Source: a virus. From it: a DNA stretch of 32,779 bases. Shown in pieces: positions 20,829-29,108 of this stretch. The stretch covers positions 1 to 32,779 of IMG/VR virus record IMGVR_UViG_3300047557_001104; one strand, given 5' to 3'. Position 1 is the first letter of the stretch, and each line of letters opens with the position of its first letter. Under the pieces are notes generated by a model. It saw only the letters and a list, made by a program, of their open reading frames with translations. It did no database searches and was not told where the DNA came from. The translations under genes were made by a program, and so were the position numbers.

Positions 20829-21199
20829 TGGCGCATTACGCCTTCTTGGATGAAAACAATATCGTCACTGAAGTCATCGTTGGCAAGAACGAAGGTGAGG
20901 ATGGTGTTGACTGGGAGCAATGGTACGGTGACTTTCGGGGTCAGGTTTGTAAGCGTACTAGTTACAACACCATTGGCGGCATTCACAACAATGGTGAAAC
21001 ACCGTTTCGTAAAAACTATGCAGGTATTGGTTACACCTACGATTTACAACGAGATGCTTTCATTCCTCCTAAACCATACGAAAGTTGGGTATTAAATGCA
21101 GGCTCATGCCTTTGGGAACCTCCAGTAGCAATGCCGACTGACGGTCAGATGTACGCATGGGATGAAGCAACCACTTCTTGGGTAGCACAAAATGGCTAA
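20828..21199 (+). CDS. Conserved phage tail-region protein, MAHYA... type (123 aa)
   Basis: Begins MAHYAFLDENNIVTEVIVGK and contains TSYNTIGG then FRKNYAGIGYTYD and RDAFIPPKPYESWVL, a highly recurrent layout in phages, including cyanophages, usually next to fibre and 2OG oxygenase genes. Function unknown. I start at the second ATG (20828): GGAGG ends four bases upstream, whereas the first ATG (20825) is only one base away. The stop overlaps the next gene by eight bases. Confidence 0.8.
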   Translation: MAHYAFLDENNIVTEVIVGKNEGEDGVDWEQWYGDFRGQVCKRTSYNTIGGIHNNGETPFRKNYAGIGYTYDLQRDAFIPPKPYESWVLNAGSCLWEPPVAMPTDGQMYAWDEATTSWVAQNG

Positions 21200-21758
21200 C
21201 ACCATCAACGCCACGTCAGGCGTAGGCATAGTCTCTACGGCTGACAATACCAACATCCTCACGCTACAGACCAACGGCACTAACGGTCTTACGATAGACG
21301 CTAGCCAAAACGTATCGTTTGCTAATCAGCTATCGCTTGGCGTTAGCGGTACAACGATGCAGTTAAAACTGTCTGCCGCAGCAGAGACGGTAACAATTGC
21401 AGCAACAGCCGCCACGGGTACGGTTAACTTTGACGTATCTACGCAGTCCATCCTGTATTACACAAGCAATGCCTCTGCTAACTGGACGTTGAACATTCGT
21501 GGGTCTAGTTCAGTGACGCTCAATAGCATCATGTCTACAGGCCAGAGCGTGACGGTAACTCACTTAGTAACTCAAGGTGGTACGGCTTACTACAACTCTG
21601 CGGTTACGGTAGATGGCACAAGCGTCACCCCTAAGTGGTCAGGTGGTTCTGCGCCTAGTGTTGGCAATACCAATAGCGTAGACGTTTATACCTACACGCT
21701 TATCAAGACGGGTAGCGGTTCGTTCACGGTCTTTGCAAGCCAAACACGGTACGCATAA
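21192..21758 (+). CDS. Tail fibre-like beta protein (188 aa)
   Basis: Begins MANTINATSGVGIVSTADNT and has LTIDASQNVSFANQLSLG, a repeat type common in phage fibre tips, then Ser/Thr-rich strands (SVTLNSIMSTGQSVTVTHL). Low charge, no Cys. Overlaps both neighbours (8 nt before, TAATG after). Likely a surface or fibre component; there is no Shine-Dalgarno, so coupling is likely. Confidence 0.65.
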   Translation: MANTINATSGVGIVSTADNTNILTLQTNGTNGLTIDASQNVSFANQLSLGVSGTTMQLKLSAAAETVTIAATAATGTVNFDVSTQSILYYTSNASANWTLNIRGSSSVTLNSIMSTGQSVTVTHLVTQGGTAYYNSAVTVDGTSVTPKWSGGSAPSVGNTNSVDVYTYTLIKTGSGSFTVFASQTRYA

Positions 21759-22477
21759 TGCCCATCCTGTCTGCGTTCGGTGCTGCAAGAACAATACCTG
21801 GGGCTAGCGGTGTTGTTGAGGGCGAGTATTCGTATGACTTCAATGGTTCTTCGTACTTCACTTACCCAGCTTCTTCATCGTTTGCCATAGGTACGCAACA
21901 GTTCAGCATCGAATGTTTTGTCTACTTGGATTCATATCCATCTACGACAGCGGCAATCCTTGATTTTGGTTATGGCACAGGTAGTTCGCAACCGCAACGA
22001 GTACAGTTTTACATCAACTCATCGGGGCAGCCTGCTTTTGTAAGAAACGATTACCCAACGACTAGCGGATCAACAACAGCCACTTCATCAGAAGCAGTTC
22101 CTTTATCAACATGGACTTACATAGCGGCATCAAGATTGTCGTCAGGTGTTGTACGTATTTTTGTTAACTCAAATCAACGTGCGGCAGCAACCATATCTGG
22201 AACCATTACGAGCGGTTCAACAGTTACGCCATCAGTTGGAAACGGTACTGTGCAAACGACTAGATTCCTTGACGGCAAGATCAGCAACTTACGGTTCAAT
22301 CTTGGATCATCGTTTTCTACAGCCACGGTTCCTACGCAGCCTCTGACTGCTGTAGCTACAACCAAAATGCTTACATGCCAGTCATCAACCGTTAAAGACA
22401 ACAGTGTTGCTAATGGTGGTGGGCCTTGGACGGTTACTAACTCTGGCGTTATTGTTTCAGGTTCGGGGCCGTTTTAG
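21758..22477 (+). CDS. LamG / concanavalin-like tail protein (239 aa)
   Basis: Residues about 25-185 look like a laminin-G-like jelly roll: YSYDFNGSSYFTYPASSSF, then FSIECFVYLDSYP, LSTWTYIAASRLSSGVVRIF and FLDGKISNLRFN. Such domains bind carbohydrates and are frequent in phage adhesins, so a host-glycan contact is likely. Starts on a TAATG overlap with the previous gene. No signal peptide. Family assignment is by pattern. Confidence 0.75.
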   Translation: MPILSAFGAARTIPGASGVVEGEYSYDFNGSSYFTYPASSSFAIGTQQFSIECFVYLDSYPSTTAAILDFGYGTGSSQPQRVQFYINSSGQPAFVRNDYPTTSGSTTATSSEAVPLSTWTYIAASRLSSGVVRIFVNSNQRAAATISGTITSGSTVTPSVGNGTVQTTRFLDGKISNLRFNLGSSFSTATVPTQPLTAVATTKMLTCQSSTVKDNSVANGGGPWTVTNSGVIVSGSGPF

Positions 22478-22479
22478 CC

Positions 22480-22818
22480 ATGAACCTAGACAATCTCTCT
22501 AACGTCGTCTTTGGTGACGCAGACGGTTTGCGAGAGATGATATTTGAGAACGCACAGCAACATCGTACGTTCTACCTACAACTGTTAGATCAAAACATCA
22601 TCATTCCCCAGTACCCAATGGGTGATGCTGATTTAGATGATCTTGATGACTGGCTTTGGTCGCATTATCAAGAGCATGAAGCGCTTGCAAACAGGTTGAG
22701 TCTAGAGAATCCGTTTGATTTGTTTGACACTGATTGGAACCAAGAAGATGATTTTTATGAATGGTTGCAAGGTCATTTAACAATCCATCAATCAATTATT
22801 AATCGATTAGGCCTGTAA
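22480..22818 (+). CDS. Acidic hypothetical protein (112 aa)
   Basis: Not recognised. Strongly acidic (about 25 Asp/Glu) and rich in Trp and His, with two similar halves: DDWLWSHYQEHEALANRLSL and DFYEWLQGHLTIHQSIINRL, a possible internal duplication of a helical motif. Proteins of this pattern occur beside fibre genes in related-looking phages. Only two bases separate it from the previous stop; no good ribosome site is seen. Confidence 0.65.
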   Translation: MNLDNLSNVVFGDADGLREMIFENAQQHRTFYLQLLDQNIIIPQYPMGDADLDDLDDWLWSHYQEHEALANRLSLENPFDLFDTDWNQEDDFYEWLQGHLTIHQSIINRLGL

Positions 22819-22834
22819 TTTATTAGAGGTAATT

Positions 22835-25800
22835 ATGTCTGAAGAAAACGCTTATGATCCATCGGCAGATCTAGCTTCTCGCCTTGATGCGCAAAACTTA
22901 GAAAAAGAAAGATTGCAGCGTTTATTGGCTACGCCACAAGCTAAAAAAATCACTACCGTATTGCTTGGCCCTTTAGGCACAGACAAAAAGAAACTGTCCG
23001 CTGCAATGACAAATGCCGAGCCAGATTTGCTCAGGGCAATTATTGACTATTACGATATACCAATATACGAAACAATAAATGCAAAAGGCGTTGTCAAATC
23101 TTATGAACGATATCCGAACGTAAGCATTTCAAAATATTTTGAAAGAAGACAAACACGGTTATTTCAAGAAAGTGAGAACCGTAAAGCGGTCTCCAGAGGT
23201 CTTCCGCCTCCTTACAAAATAGCTTATACAGACGAAGATCATAAAAATTATTATGAATCTGTAGCTAACAATATGTCAATACCTGTTGACAAACAGGCAG
23301 AACTTATTAAGTCATACATGGCAGAGCAAGGTATCACTGCTGACAACCTAGCAAGAATAACCGGAGTGCCGAAAAACAAACTATTTGAATTATCAGATAA
23401 AGGCGTTTCAACAGCACAAATAACGGCAAAAACAACTGACCAGATAAAAAATGAAGTTGTAGCAATAGTGAACGACCCTGCTTTGAAAATTTATCAAAAG
23501 CAGGAAATGCTCAATAAAATCAAGCAAGACAATAACCTTACAAATGAACAACTTGCTACCGCAAGTGGATTCCCAATAGATACTATTAACGCTTTTTTTT
23601 TAATTAATGACCGCCCAGAAGCTGTCAAAAGCACGATAGAAAGTATCCTTGCAGATACAACAATAGGCGTACCTGAAAAAGCAAAAAAAATAACCGAATA
23701 CAAAGCGTTTAGTTATTTATCTGACGAAGATATAGCGTCAGCAACTGGATATTCTGTAAATGACGTAAAGAATTTTTTAAGTCTTGCTCCAGTTCCTGAG
23801 GTAATAAAAACACCAGCGACTAAAAAAAATTACCCAACCATTGTTGATTATAAAGGCCAAACATTTGACGGCAATGTACTTTTCAAATTAGCAGGGCAAA
23901 TTGCGCAACACTTAGACGTATCACAATTGAGTGGTGATGCTTTCCGTGTCAATGTAGATGGAAGTACGAGTATAGGTTTTAATGCTCAAGAAATAGTCAA
24001 ACTGTTGGACAGAATGCCAACAGCCGCTGAAATGATTATTTTTGATATGGCGAGAAGTCTCGTTACTCAAGATATCAATGACATTTCAGACATTGCTAAG
24101 TACAAACCCACGGAAGTAACAGAAGTTGTTTCTGGCGAAGGTTCTGACACTACGCAAGTAGTTACCAAGTTAATCGATCCAGAGACAGGAAAAGAGTTTA
24201 TTCCCGGATTTGGTGCAACTTACACAGGTAAAGGTGGGACTGGGTATGGGGTGTCAATAGATGCTAATGGCACCCCAAGTTTTTCAACGTACCAGATAAA
24301 CACAAATGACGCTAAAAGCATTTTGCCAATTATTTCAATTGCATTGGCTGCGTTTCCTGGTGTCGGTATTGCCATAGGTAGTGCTTTAGGAGCTACAACT
24401 ACAGCAGGAGCTGCCGCTTTAGGAGGAGCTGTAATAAATGCAGGAATGCAAATTGCGTCAGGTGTCCCGATAGATAAAGCAATTCTAAATAGTGCACTAT
24501 CTTATGGCGTGTCTCAATATGTTCCTAATTTAACGGGTAATGCCTATATTGATAATGCAGTCAGGTCTGTTGCAACGGCTGCACTTACAGGTGGTGACAT
24601 AAATAATGCTTTATTGAATTCTTTCATATCTACAGGTGCTAGCGATTTTCTTGGAAATGCAAACATTACAGGAGATGCAGTGCTTGATAGTGGTATTGTT
24701 TCTGCGTTAACAAGCGGTGCGCAGGCTGCTGCAACTGGCGGTGATGTAGTTCTATCTGCAGCAACAGGTTTCATTCGAGGCGTATCTGTTGCTGAACAAA
24801 AATATGGCGCATCTGAAAAGGCTAGAGCTAAATTAGACGCGCTAAGAAAAGCAACTGGACAGGACAGTATTGCTGGAGGCGGGCAAGATACCGTTGTTGG
24901 AATTGGTACAGACACTGTCAATGGAGCGGGTAATGCAGATACATCTACTTGGACTCCTGATGTAGGTTTAGACACAGGGTCTGGTGTGGAAGGCACTGAC
25001 ATTATTGACACATTTAATAATGGTGTGACTTTTTCACCGCCTGTAACTTTAGATACTGCAATGCAAACAGTGTCTCCAATTACAGCAGCCGAAGCTGCGG
25101 CTCAAGAACTTTATCCGTTAACCGAGCGATACCAAGGCCCAAACGGAACTATTTATCTTAGAGACGTTAATACAGGCAAAATTTGGCAAGTTACACCAAT
25201 AGGTGAAGCAAGTTCGCTTGCTGGCGGTGGGGAAGTGTATCTTGATTCACCTAACGTTATTGGTATGGTTGAAGCATTGCCTGCTAATGCCGTGTATAAA
25301 GGCATTCTTTATGCAAGCGATCCTAATTTGATTGGTAAACAACTAACAGAAAACGATCTTGCATTGTTAAGAGTAAGTTCAGAACGCGATTTGAATGTTC
25401 TTCCTGTTGGCAATCTTGTTATTAAACAAAATACTGATGGGTCTTACACCCAATACGATCGTGTAACAGGCGATATTGCAGTCATTGATAAATCTGGAAA
25501 TGTTGTCAATGAAAGCAAAAGCAATTATACAAAAGCAAATGAAATAATTAACGGCTTGATTGGTACGGCTCAAGCTGCTGGTGGTGATTTAGGCGCGTCT
25601 TTATCAGGTTCTCTTGAGCAATTAGGAATTCCAACGCAGCAATTAACTGCTGCTTTGCAAAGTATTGAAGCGGCTGGAACGCGTATGCGGCCTGAGCTAG
25701 TCAATACTGCAGCAAACGATTTTATTAACCGTATTTATAACTATGCAAGTTTTCCAGGGGTAACAGAGCTTGATATAGCAAAGTTTATTGTCAATGAATT

Positions 25801-28006
25801 TGCAACAAATCCATTGGGTGCTGCTGCGGTTATAGGCAAAGAAATATTACAAGAGCTTCCTGCTGCAGCATTAAACCCAGGAGGGTTTGTTGCAAAGATG
25901 TTGACTTCAATGGCATTGAATGTTGCAGAGTCTGCTGGCGCTCAATCATTGCAAAAAATTGAAGAGTTACAAAGACAAAATCCAAACTTAACGCGAGAAG
26001 AATTAGTTGCTGCCGCTAAACCATCTGCTGCTACTGCTGCGCTTGTTACAGGTTTAGTAGGATTAGTTCCAGGAGGTAATTCATTTGCTTTAAGATCAAT
26101 TACGTCTTCAATATCAGAAGGGTTTGAAGAAGGACTTATTACTTATTTAGATACTGGCGATCCTTTGAAAGCACGAGGTGCAGCAGTATTAGGCGCTGTT
26201 ATTGGTGGCCCAACGTCTACCATTATTGATACAGCAGATAAATTATCTAGTGCAATATCAACGTTTCAAGGTCCTGGTGTAGCTGCTGGATCTAACGTGC
26301 CTGATACTCCTGGTGGTTCAATAACGCCAAGTGCTGGCACATTGACTGTGACAAGTTCTAAATTACCTTCTGGCGTAGATACTGATGTTGGTGGAAATGT
26401 AGATGCTGGCGGGGATGACATTGATCTTGGTGAAGATGTAGATCTTGGGGGTGATACAGGTCAAGGTAATGTATTAGATGTTGGTGGAGGTGGTATAGAT
26501 GTTGGTGGTGGTGTAGATACTGGAGGAGGTATAGACGTTGGTGGTGGTGTAGATGTTGGTGGAATTGAAGATACTGGAAATGTTGGTGGCACTGGAAATG
26601 TAGAGACAGGAGATACGTCTTTAAACTATCTTTTGAACCAAAATCAACAAAATAAAGGGTCTACCAATTTTACAATTGGTCTTGTTTTTCAAAACAATAA
26701 CGATGGAACATCATCAGTACTTACTGAAAATGGGAATGTTTTAGTTGTTCCATCTACAGACGCAGCAACGGGCAACGTTCTAAACCTTGGTTCACAAGTA
26801 ACAGTAAATAACTCTAATCAAACTGCCACATTAACTCCAGGAACTGGTTCAAGCGTACTTACAGGTGGTACAGGTAGTGGTACAGGTAGTGGTACAGGTA
26901 GTGGTACGGGTGTTGATACTGGTGTTGATACTGGTGGTACAGGTTTGACTTTTGATGACACAAGTAGTGGCACTGGAAACGTTGGCGGAGGAATAGATAC
27001 CGGTAGTGGTGTGGATACCGGTGGTGGTGTGGATACCGGTAGTGGTGTGGATACCGGTAGTGGTGTGGATACCGGTAGTGGTGTGGATACCGGTGGTGGT
27101 GTGGATACCGGTAGTGGTGTGGATACCGGTGGTGGTGTGGATACCGGTAGTGGTGTGGATACCGGTACAGGAATAGATACTGGAAACGGTGTAGACGTTG
27201 GTGGAGCATTAGACACTGGTGGTGGTGTAGACACTGGTGGTGTAGATACTGGTGGTGTAGATACTGGTGGTGGTGTAGACACTGGTGGTGGTGTAGACAC
27301 TGGTGGGGGTGTAGACACTGGTACAGATTTAGATGCCGCTTCTAAAGGCGACGCATCTACTGGAATTGTTATTCAAGACAATAATGATGGAACAGTATTA
27401 GTGCTAACAGACAATGGAAACGCAGTCATTATTGACAATATTGATAATTCAACAGGTAATAATTTAACAGTCGGTTCTTCTGTTGTTGTTGATACAAGTG
27501 CTAATACTGGTTCTGTTGACACTAACTTAAACGATGATACTAATTTTCCTTTAGATAAAAAAATACCACCAGATATAAATCCGCCGATTGATATAAATAA
27601 ACCAAACATTGATATAGTCAATACAGACAATCTTCCGCCGAACGATTTGTTTCCGCCTGTAACAGAAATAACAGAAAAAAAGGTTATTGATGAAGGCCCA
27701 GTTATAAATCCTCCAGTTATAGATAAACCTTCTCTTGATGACATTGAAAAAGACTTTGACTTTCCAGAAAATGAAGAGCCACCTGTAGTTACTGATGAGG
27801 AAGTTCTTCGTCTTATAAGCCCAAGTGTTGTAAGAAAACCAAGCGCCCCTCCTGGAAGCAGAGTAGAAGAGGCAAGTGGCTTGCTTCCTCTGAGGCCAGG
27901 CTTGTCAGAAAATTATTTAGGTGATATAGAGGGCACAACTGAAGAAAAGCAGCAGCCCGTCTGGAACGTTAGATCGTTGAAATTACGTCGTTTGTTAGGA
28001 ATCTAA
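22835..28006 (+). CDS. Very large repeat-rich virion protein (1723 aa)
   Basis: Function unknown; size and position suggest an injected or internal virion protein. Residues 1-320 contain three helix-turn-helix-like modules (about 162-186, 232-256, 293-315). A hydrophobic Gly/Ala-rich stretch (about 495-540) could be membrane-active. Residues 560-1150 are mixed and helical. From about 1170 the chain becomes Gly/Asp-rich with '(G)VDTGG/S' repeats, interrupted by two copies of a 50-residue module (about 1280-1327, 1509-1560), and ends Pro/Asp-rich. No lysozyme or transglycosylase motif was seen. AGAGG precedes the ATG. Base composition is visibly richer in A and T than its neighbours up to about 26300. 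Confidence 0.7.
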   Translation: MSEENAYDPSADLASRLDAQNLEKERLQRLLATPQAKKITTVLLGPLGTDKKKLSAAMTNAEPDLLRAIIDYYDIPIYETINAKGVVKSYERYPNVSISKYFERRQTRLFQESENRKAVSRGLPPPYKIAYTDEDHKNYYESVANNMSIPVDKQAELIKSYMAEQGITADNLARITGVPKNKLFELSDKGVSTAQITAKTTDQIKNEVVAIVNDPALKIYQKQEMLNKIKQDNNLTNEQLATASGFPIDTINAFFLINDRPEAVKSTIESILADTTIGVPEKAKKITEYKAFSYLSDEDIASATGYSVNDVKNFLSLAPVPEVIKTPATKKNYPTIVDYKGQTFDGNVLFKLAGQIAQHLDVSQLSGDAFRVNVDGSTSIGFNAQEIVKLLDRMPTAAEMIIFDMARSLVTQDINDISDIAKYKPTEVTEVVSGEGSDTTQVVTKLIDPETGKEFIPGFGATYTGKGGTGYGVSIDANGTPSFSTYQINTNDAKSILPIISIALAAFPGVGIAIGSALGATTTAGAAALGGAVINAGMQIASGVPIDKAILNSALSYGVSQYVPNLTGNAYIDNAVRSVATAALTGGDINNALLNSFISTGASDFLGNANITGDAVLDSGIVSALTSGAQAAATGGDVVLSAATGFIRGVSVAEQKYGASEKARAKLDALRKATGQDSIAGGGQDTVVGIGTDTVNGAGNADTSTWTPDVGLDTGSGVEGTDIIDTFNNGVTFSPPVTLDTAMQTVSPITAAEAAAQELYPLTERYQGPNGTIYLRDVNTGKIWQVTPIGEASSLAGGGEVYLDSPNVIGMVEALPANAVYKGILYASDPNLIGKQLTENDLALLRVSSERDLNVLPVGNLVIKQNTDGSYTQYDRVTGDIAVIDKSGNVVNESKSNYTKANEIINGLIGTAQAAGGDLGASLSGSLEQLGIPTQQLTAALQSIEAAGTRMRPELVNTAANDFINRIYNYASFPGVTELDIAKFIVNEFATNPLGAAAVIGKEILQELPAAALNPGGFVAKMLTSMALNVAESAGAQSLQKIEELQRQNPNLTREELVAAAKPSAATAALVTGLVGLVPGGNSFALRSITSSISEGFEEGLITYLDTGDPLKARGAAVLGAVIGGPTSTIIDTADKLSSAISTFQGPGVAAGSNVPDTPGGSITPSAGTLTVTSSKLPSGVDTDVGGNVDAGGDDIDLGEDVDLGGDTGQGNVLDVGGGGIDVGGGVDTGGGIDVGGGVDVGGIEDTGNVGGTGNVETGDTSLNYLLNQNQQNKGSTNFTIGLVFQNNNDGTSSVLTENGNVLVVPSTDAATGNVLNLGSQVTVNNSNQTATLTPGTGSSVLTGGTGSGTGSGTGSGTGVDTGVDTGGTGLTFDDTSSGTGNVGGGIDTGSGVDTGGGVDTGSGVDTGSGVDTGSGVDTGGGVDTGSGVDTGGGVDTGSGVDTGTGIDTGNGVDVGGALDTGGGVDTGGVDTGGVDTGGGVDTGGGVDTGGGVDTGTDLDAASKGDASTGIVIQDNNDGTVLVLTDNGNAVIIDNIDNSTGNNLTVGSSVVVDTSANTGSVDTNLNDDTNFPLDKKIPPDINPPIDINKPNIDIVNTDNLPPNDLFPPVTEITEKKVIDEGPVINPPVIDKPSLDDIEKDFDFPENEEPPVVTDEEVLRLISPSVVRKPSAPPGSRVEEASGLLPLRPGLSENYLGDIEGTTEEKQQPVWNVRSLKLRRLLGI
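26989..27321 (+). repeat. Tandem 18-bp coding repeat (GVDTGS/GVDTGG)
   Basis: GGATACCGGT recurs every 18 bases from 27013 to 27157 (nine exact copies, plus a near copy at 26994), encoding GVDTG[S/G]. A second block with different codons (GTAGACACTGGT) runs to 27321. Nucleotide identity within the first block indicates recent expansion by slippage or unequal recombination. Confidence 0.85.
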
Positions 28007-28008
28007 TC

Positions 28009-29106
28009 ATGGCTAAACAACTTGCCGCACTACTTGGTGGCGGACTCGATCTAAAAGCGTTAGCAGAGATGCTGCGCAGGCAGGGGCGTGGGCAAGATAC
28101 TATCTTGGCGCACATCACACCGCAAGAGGCTGCACTGCTCAAGTCTAGGGGCGGTGCTGGCACCATGAATCCTGCGACGGGATTGCCTGAGTTTGAAACA
28201 GATGATTATGGTGATGATTACTCTGGCGTTGATTTAGGTGTTTATACACAGCCAGTAGCAAATCGAAATATTGAGTTTGGTCAAAGTTTAGGTGAAGGGC
28301 CTATGGAAATTGGCAATCCACTTGTCATTTCTGATCCAAACGACACTATGACACCAATTGGTGTTCCTGACTATACGCAAGACCTATATCCACCTATATT
28401 GCCATCATTTAGACCTGCCATAAATGCTGGTGCAGGTCTTTATGAAGGTGAAATGGTTGGCCCACCACAAGTAAGAGACTTCAAACAAGAGGCAATAGAC
28501 CAAGGTGCTGCGCCACAACGTGATATGCAAGACCTTGTTAAATCTGGCGCTAAACAAGTACTAGAAGGATTAAAGACACCAACAGGTGCGGCATTAGGGC
28601 AGTCAGCATTGGCAGCACTTATGGCTCGCCGTGGCTATAAGCAGGCTCGTGCTATGGAAAATGAGTTGCGCCAACTTGGTCAAGCGCCTAGGCAGGTAGG
28701 ACAAGAGCAACTTGGTGCTGGCATGAGAGGTGAACTAACACCAGTGCAGCGCCAGCAAATTGCTGCATTCCAAGCGCAGCAACGCCAAGCGTTAGCAAAC
28801 ATGGGGCAAAGATCAGGGACTGCGCAGCAACAACTAGCGGCAAGAACGACAGAGATGCAGCAGCGTGGCGCTCAGGACTTGATTAACCAAGGCTTGAAGA
28901 ACATCGGCATCTCAGACAAGTATCTGCAACAAGCCATTCTTGCTGGCTACCAGGCAGACTCTCAGGTTGCTGACGCACTTGGCGAAGCTCTTAAATCGGC
29001 TGGAAGCATCCTTGCTGGTACACCATCAGCACAGGTTGCTAAACCTGTTCAAACGCCTGCGACACAGGCAAGGAAGACACCTTTAACTAGCCCATTAGGT
29101 GGTTAA
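28009..29106 (+). CDS. Virion-associated protein with LAHITPQEA motif (365 aa)
   Basis: Residues 24-65 contain RRQGRGQDTILAHITPQE, then LLKSRGGAGTMNPATGLPEF, a segment I recognise from internal or structural proteins of many phages. The middle is acidic and Pro-rich; residues 180-330 are Gln/Ala/Arg-rich helices with many QQ pairs, typical of injected proteins. AGGA stands eight bases before the ATG, two bases after the previous stop. Role in ejection is inference. Confidence 0.65.
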   Translation: MAKQLAALLGGGLDLKALAEMLRRQGRGQDTILAHITPQEAALLKSRGGAGTMNPATGLPEFETDDYGDDYSGVDLGVYTQPVANRNIEFGQSLGEGPMEIGNPLVISDPNDTMTPIGVPDYTQDLYPPILPSFRPAINAGAGLYEGEMVGPPQVRDFKQEAIDQGAAPQRDMQDLVKSGAKQVLEGLKTPTGAALGQSALAALMARRGYKQARAMENELRQLGQAPRQVGQEQLGAGMRGELTPVQRQQIAAFQAQQRQALANMGQRSGTAQQQLAARTTEMQQRGAQDLINQGLKNIGISDKYLQQAILAGYQADSQVADALGEALKSAGSILAGTPSAQVAKPVQTPATQARKTPLTSPLGG

Positions 29107-29108
29107 CC

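Noticed and set aside
26818-27318. 166-aa minus-strand Pro/Val/Ser repeat ORF
   Set aside because: Antisense shadow of the GVDTG repeat: a low-stop tandem repeat is open in several frames.
26989-27321. CRISPR-like regular repeats
   Set aside because: Repeats are contiguous and in frame with no spacers; they encode protein.
26989-27321. RTX calcium-binding repeats
   Set aside because: Period is six residues, not nine, and the GGxGxDxUx pattern does not fit.
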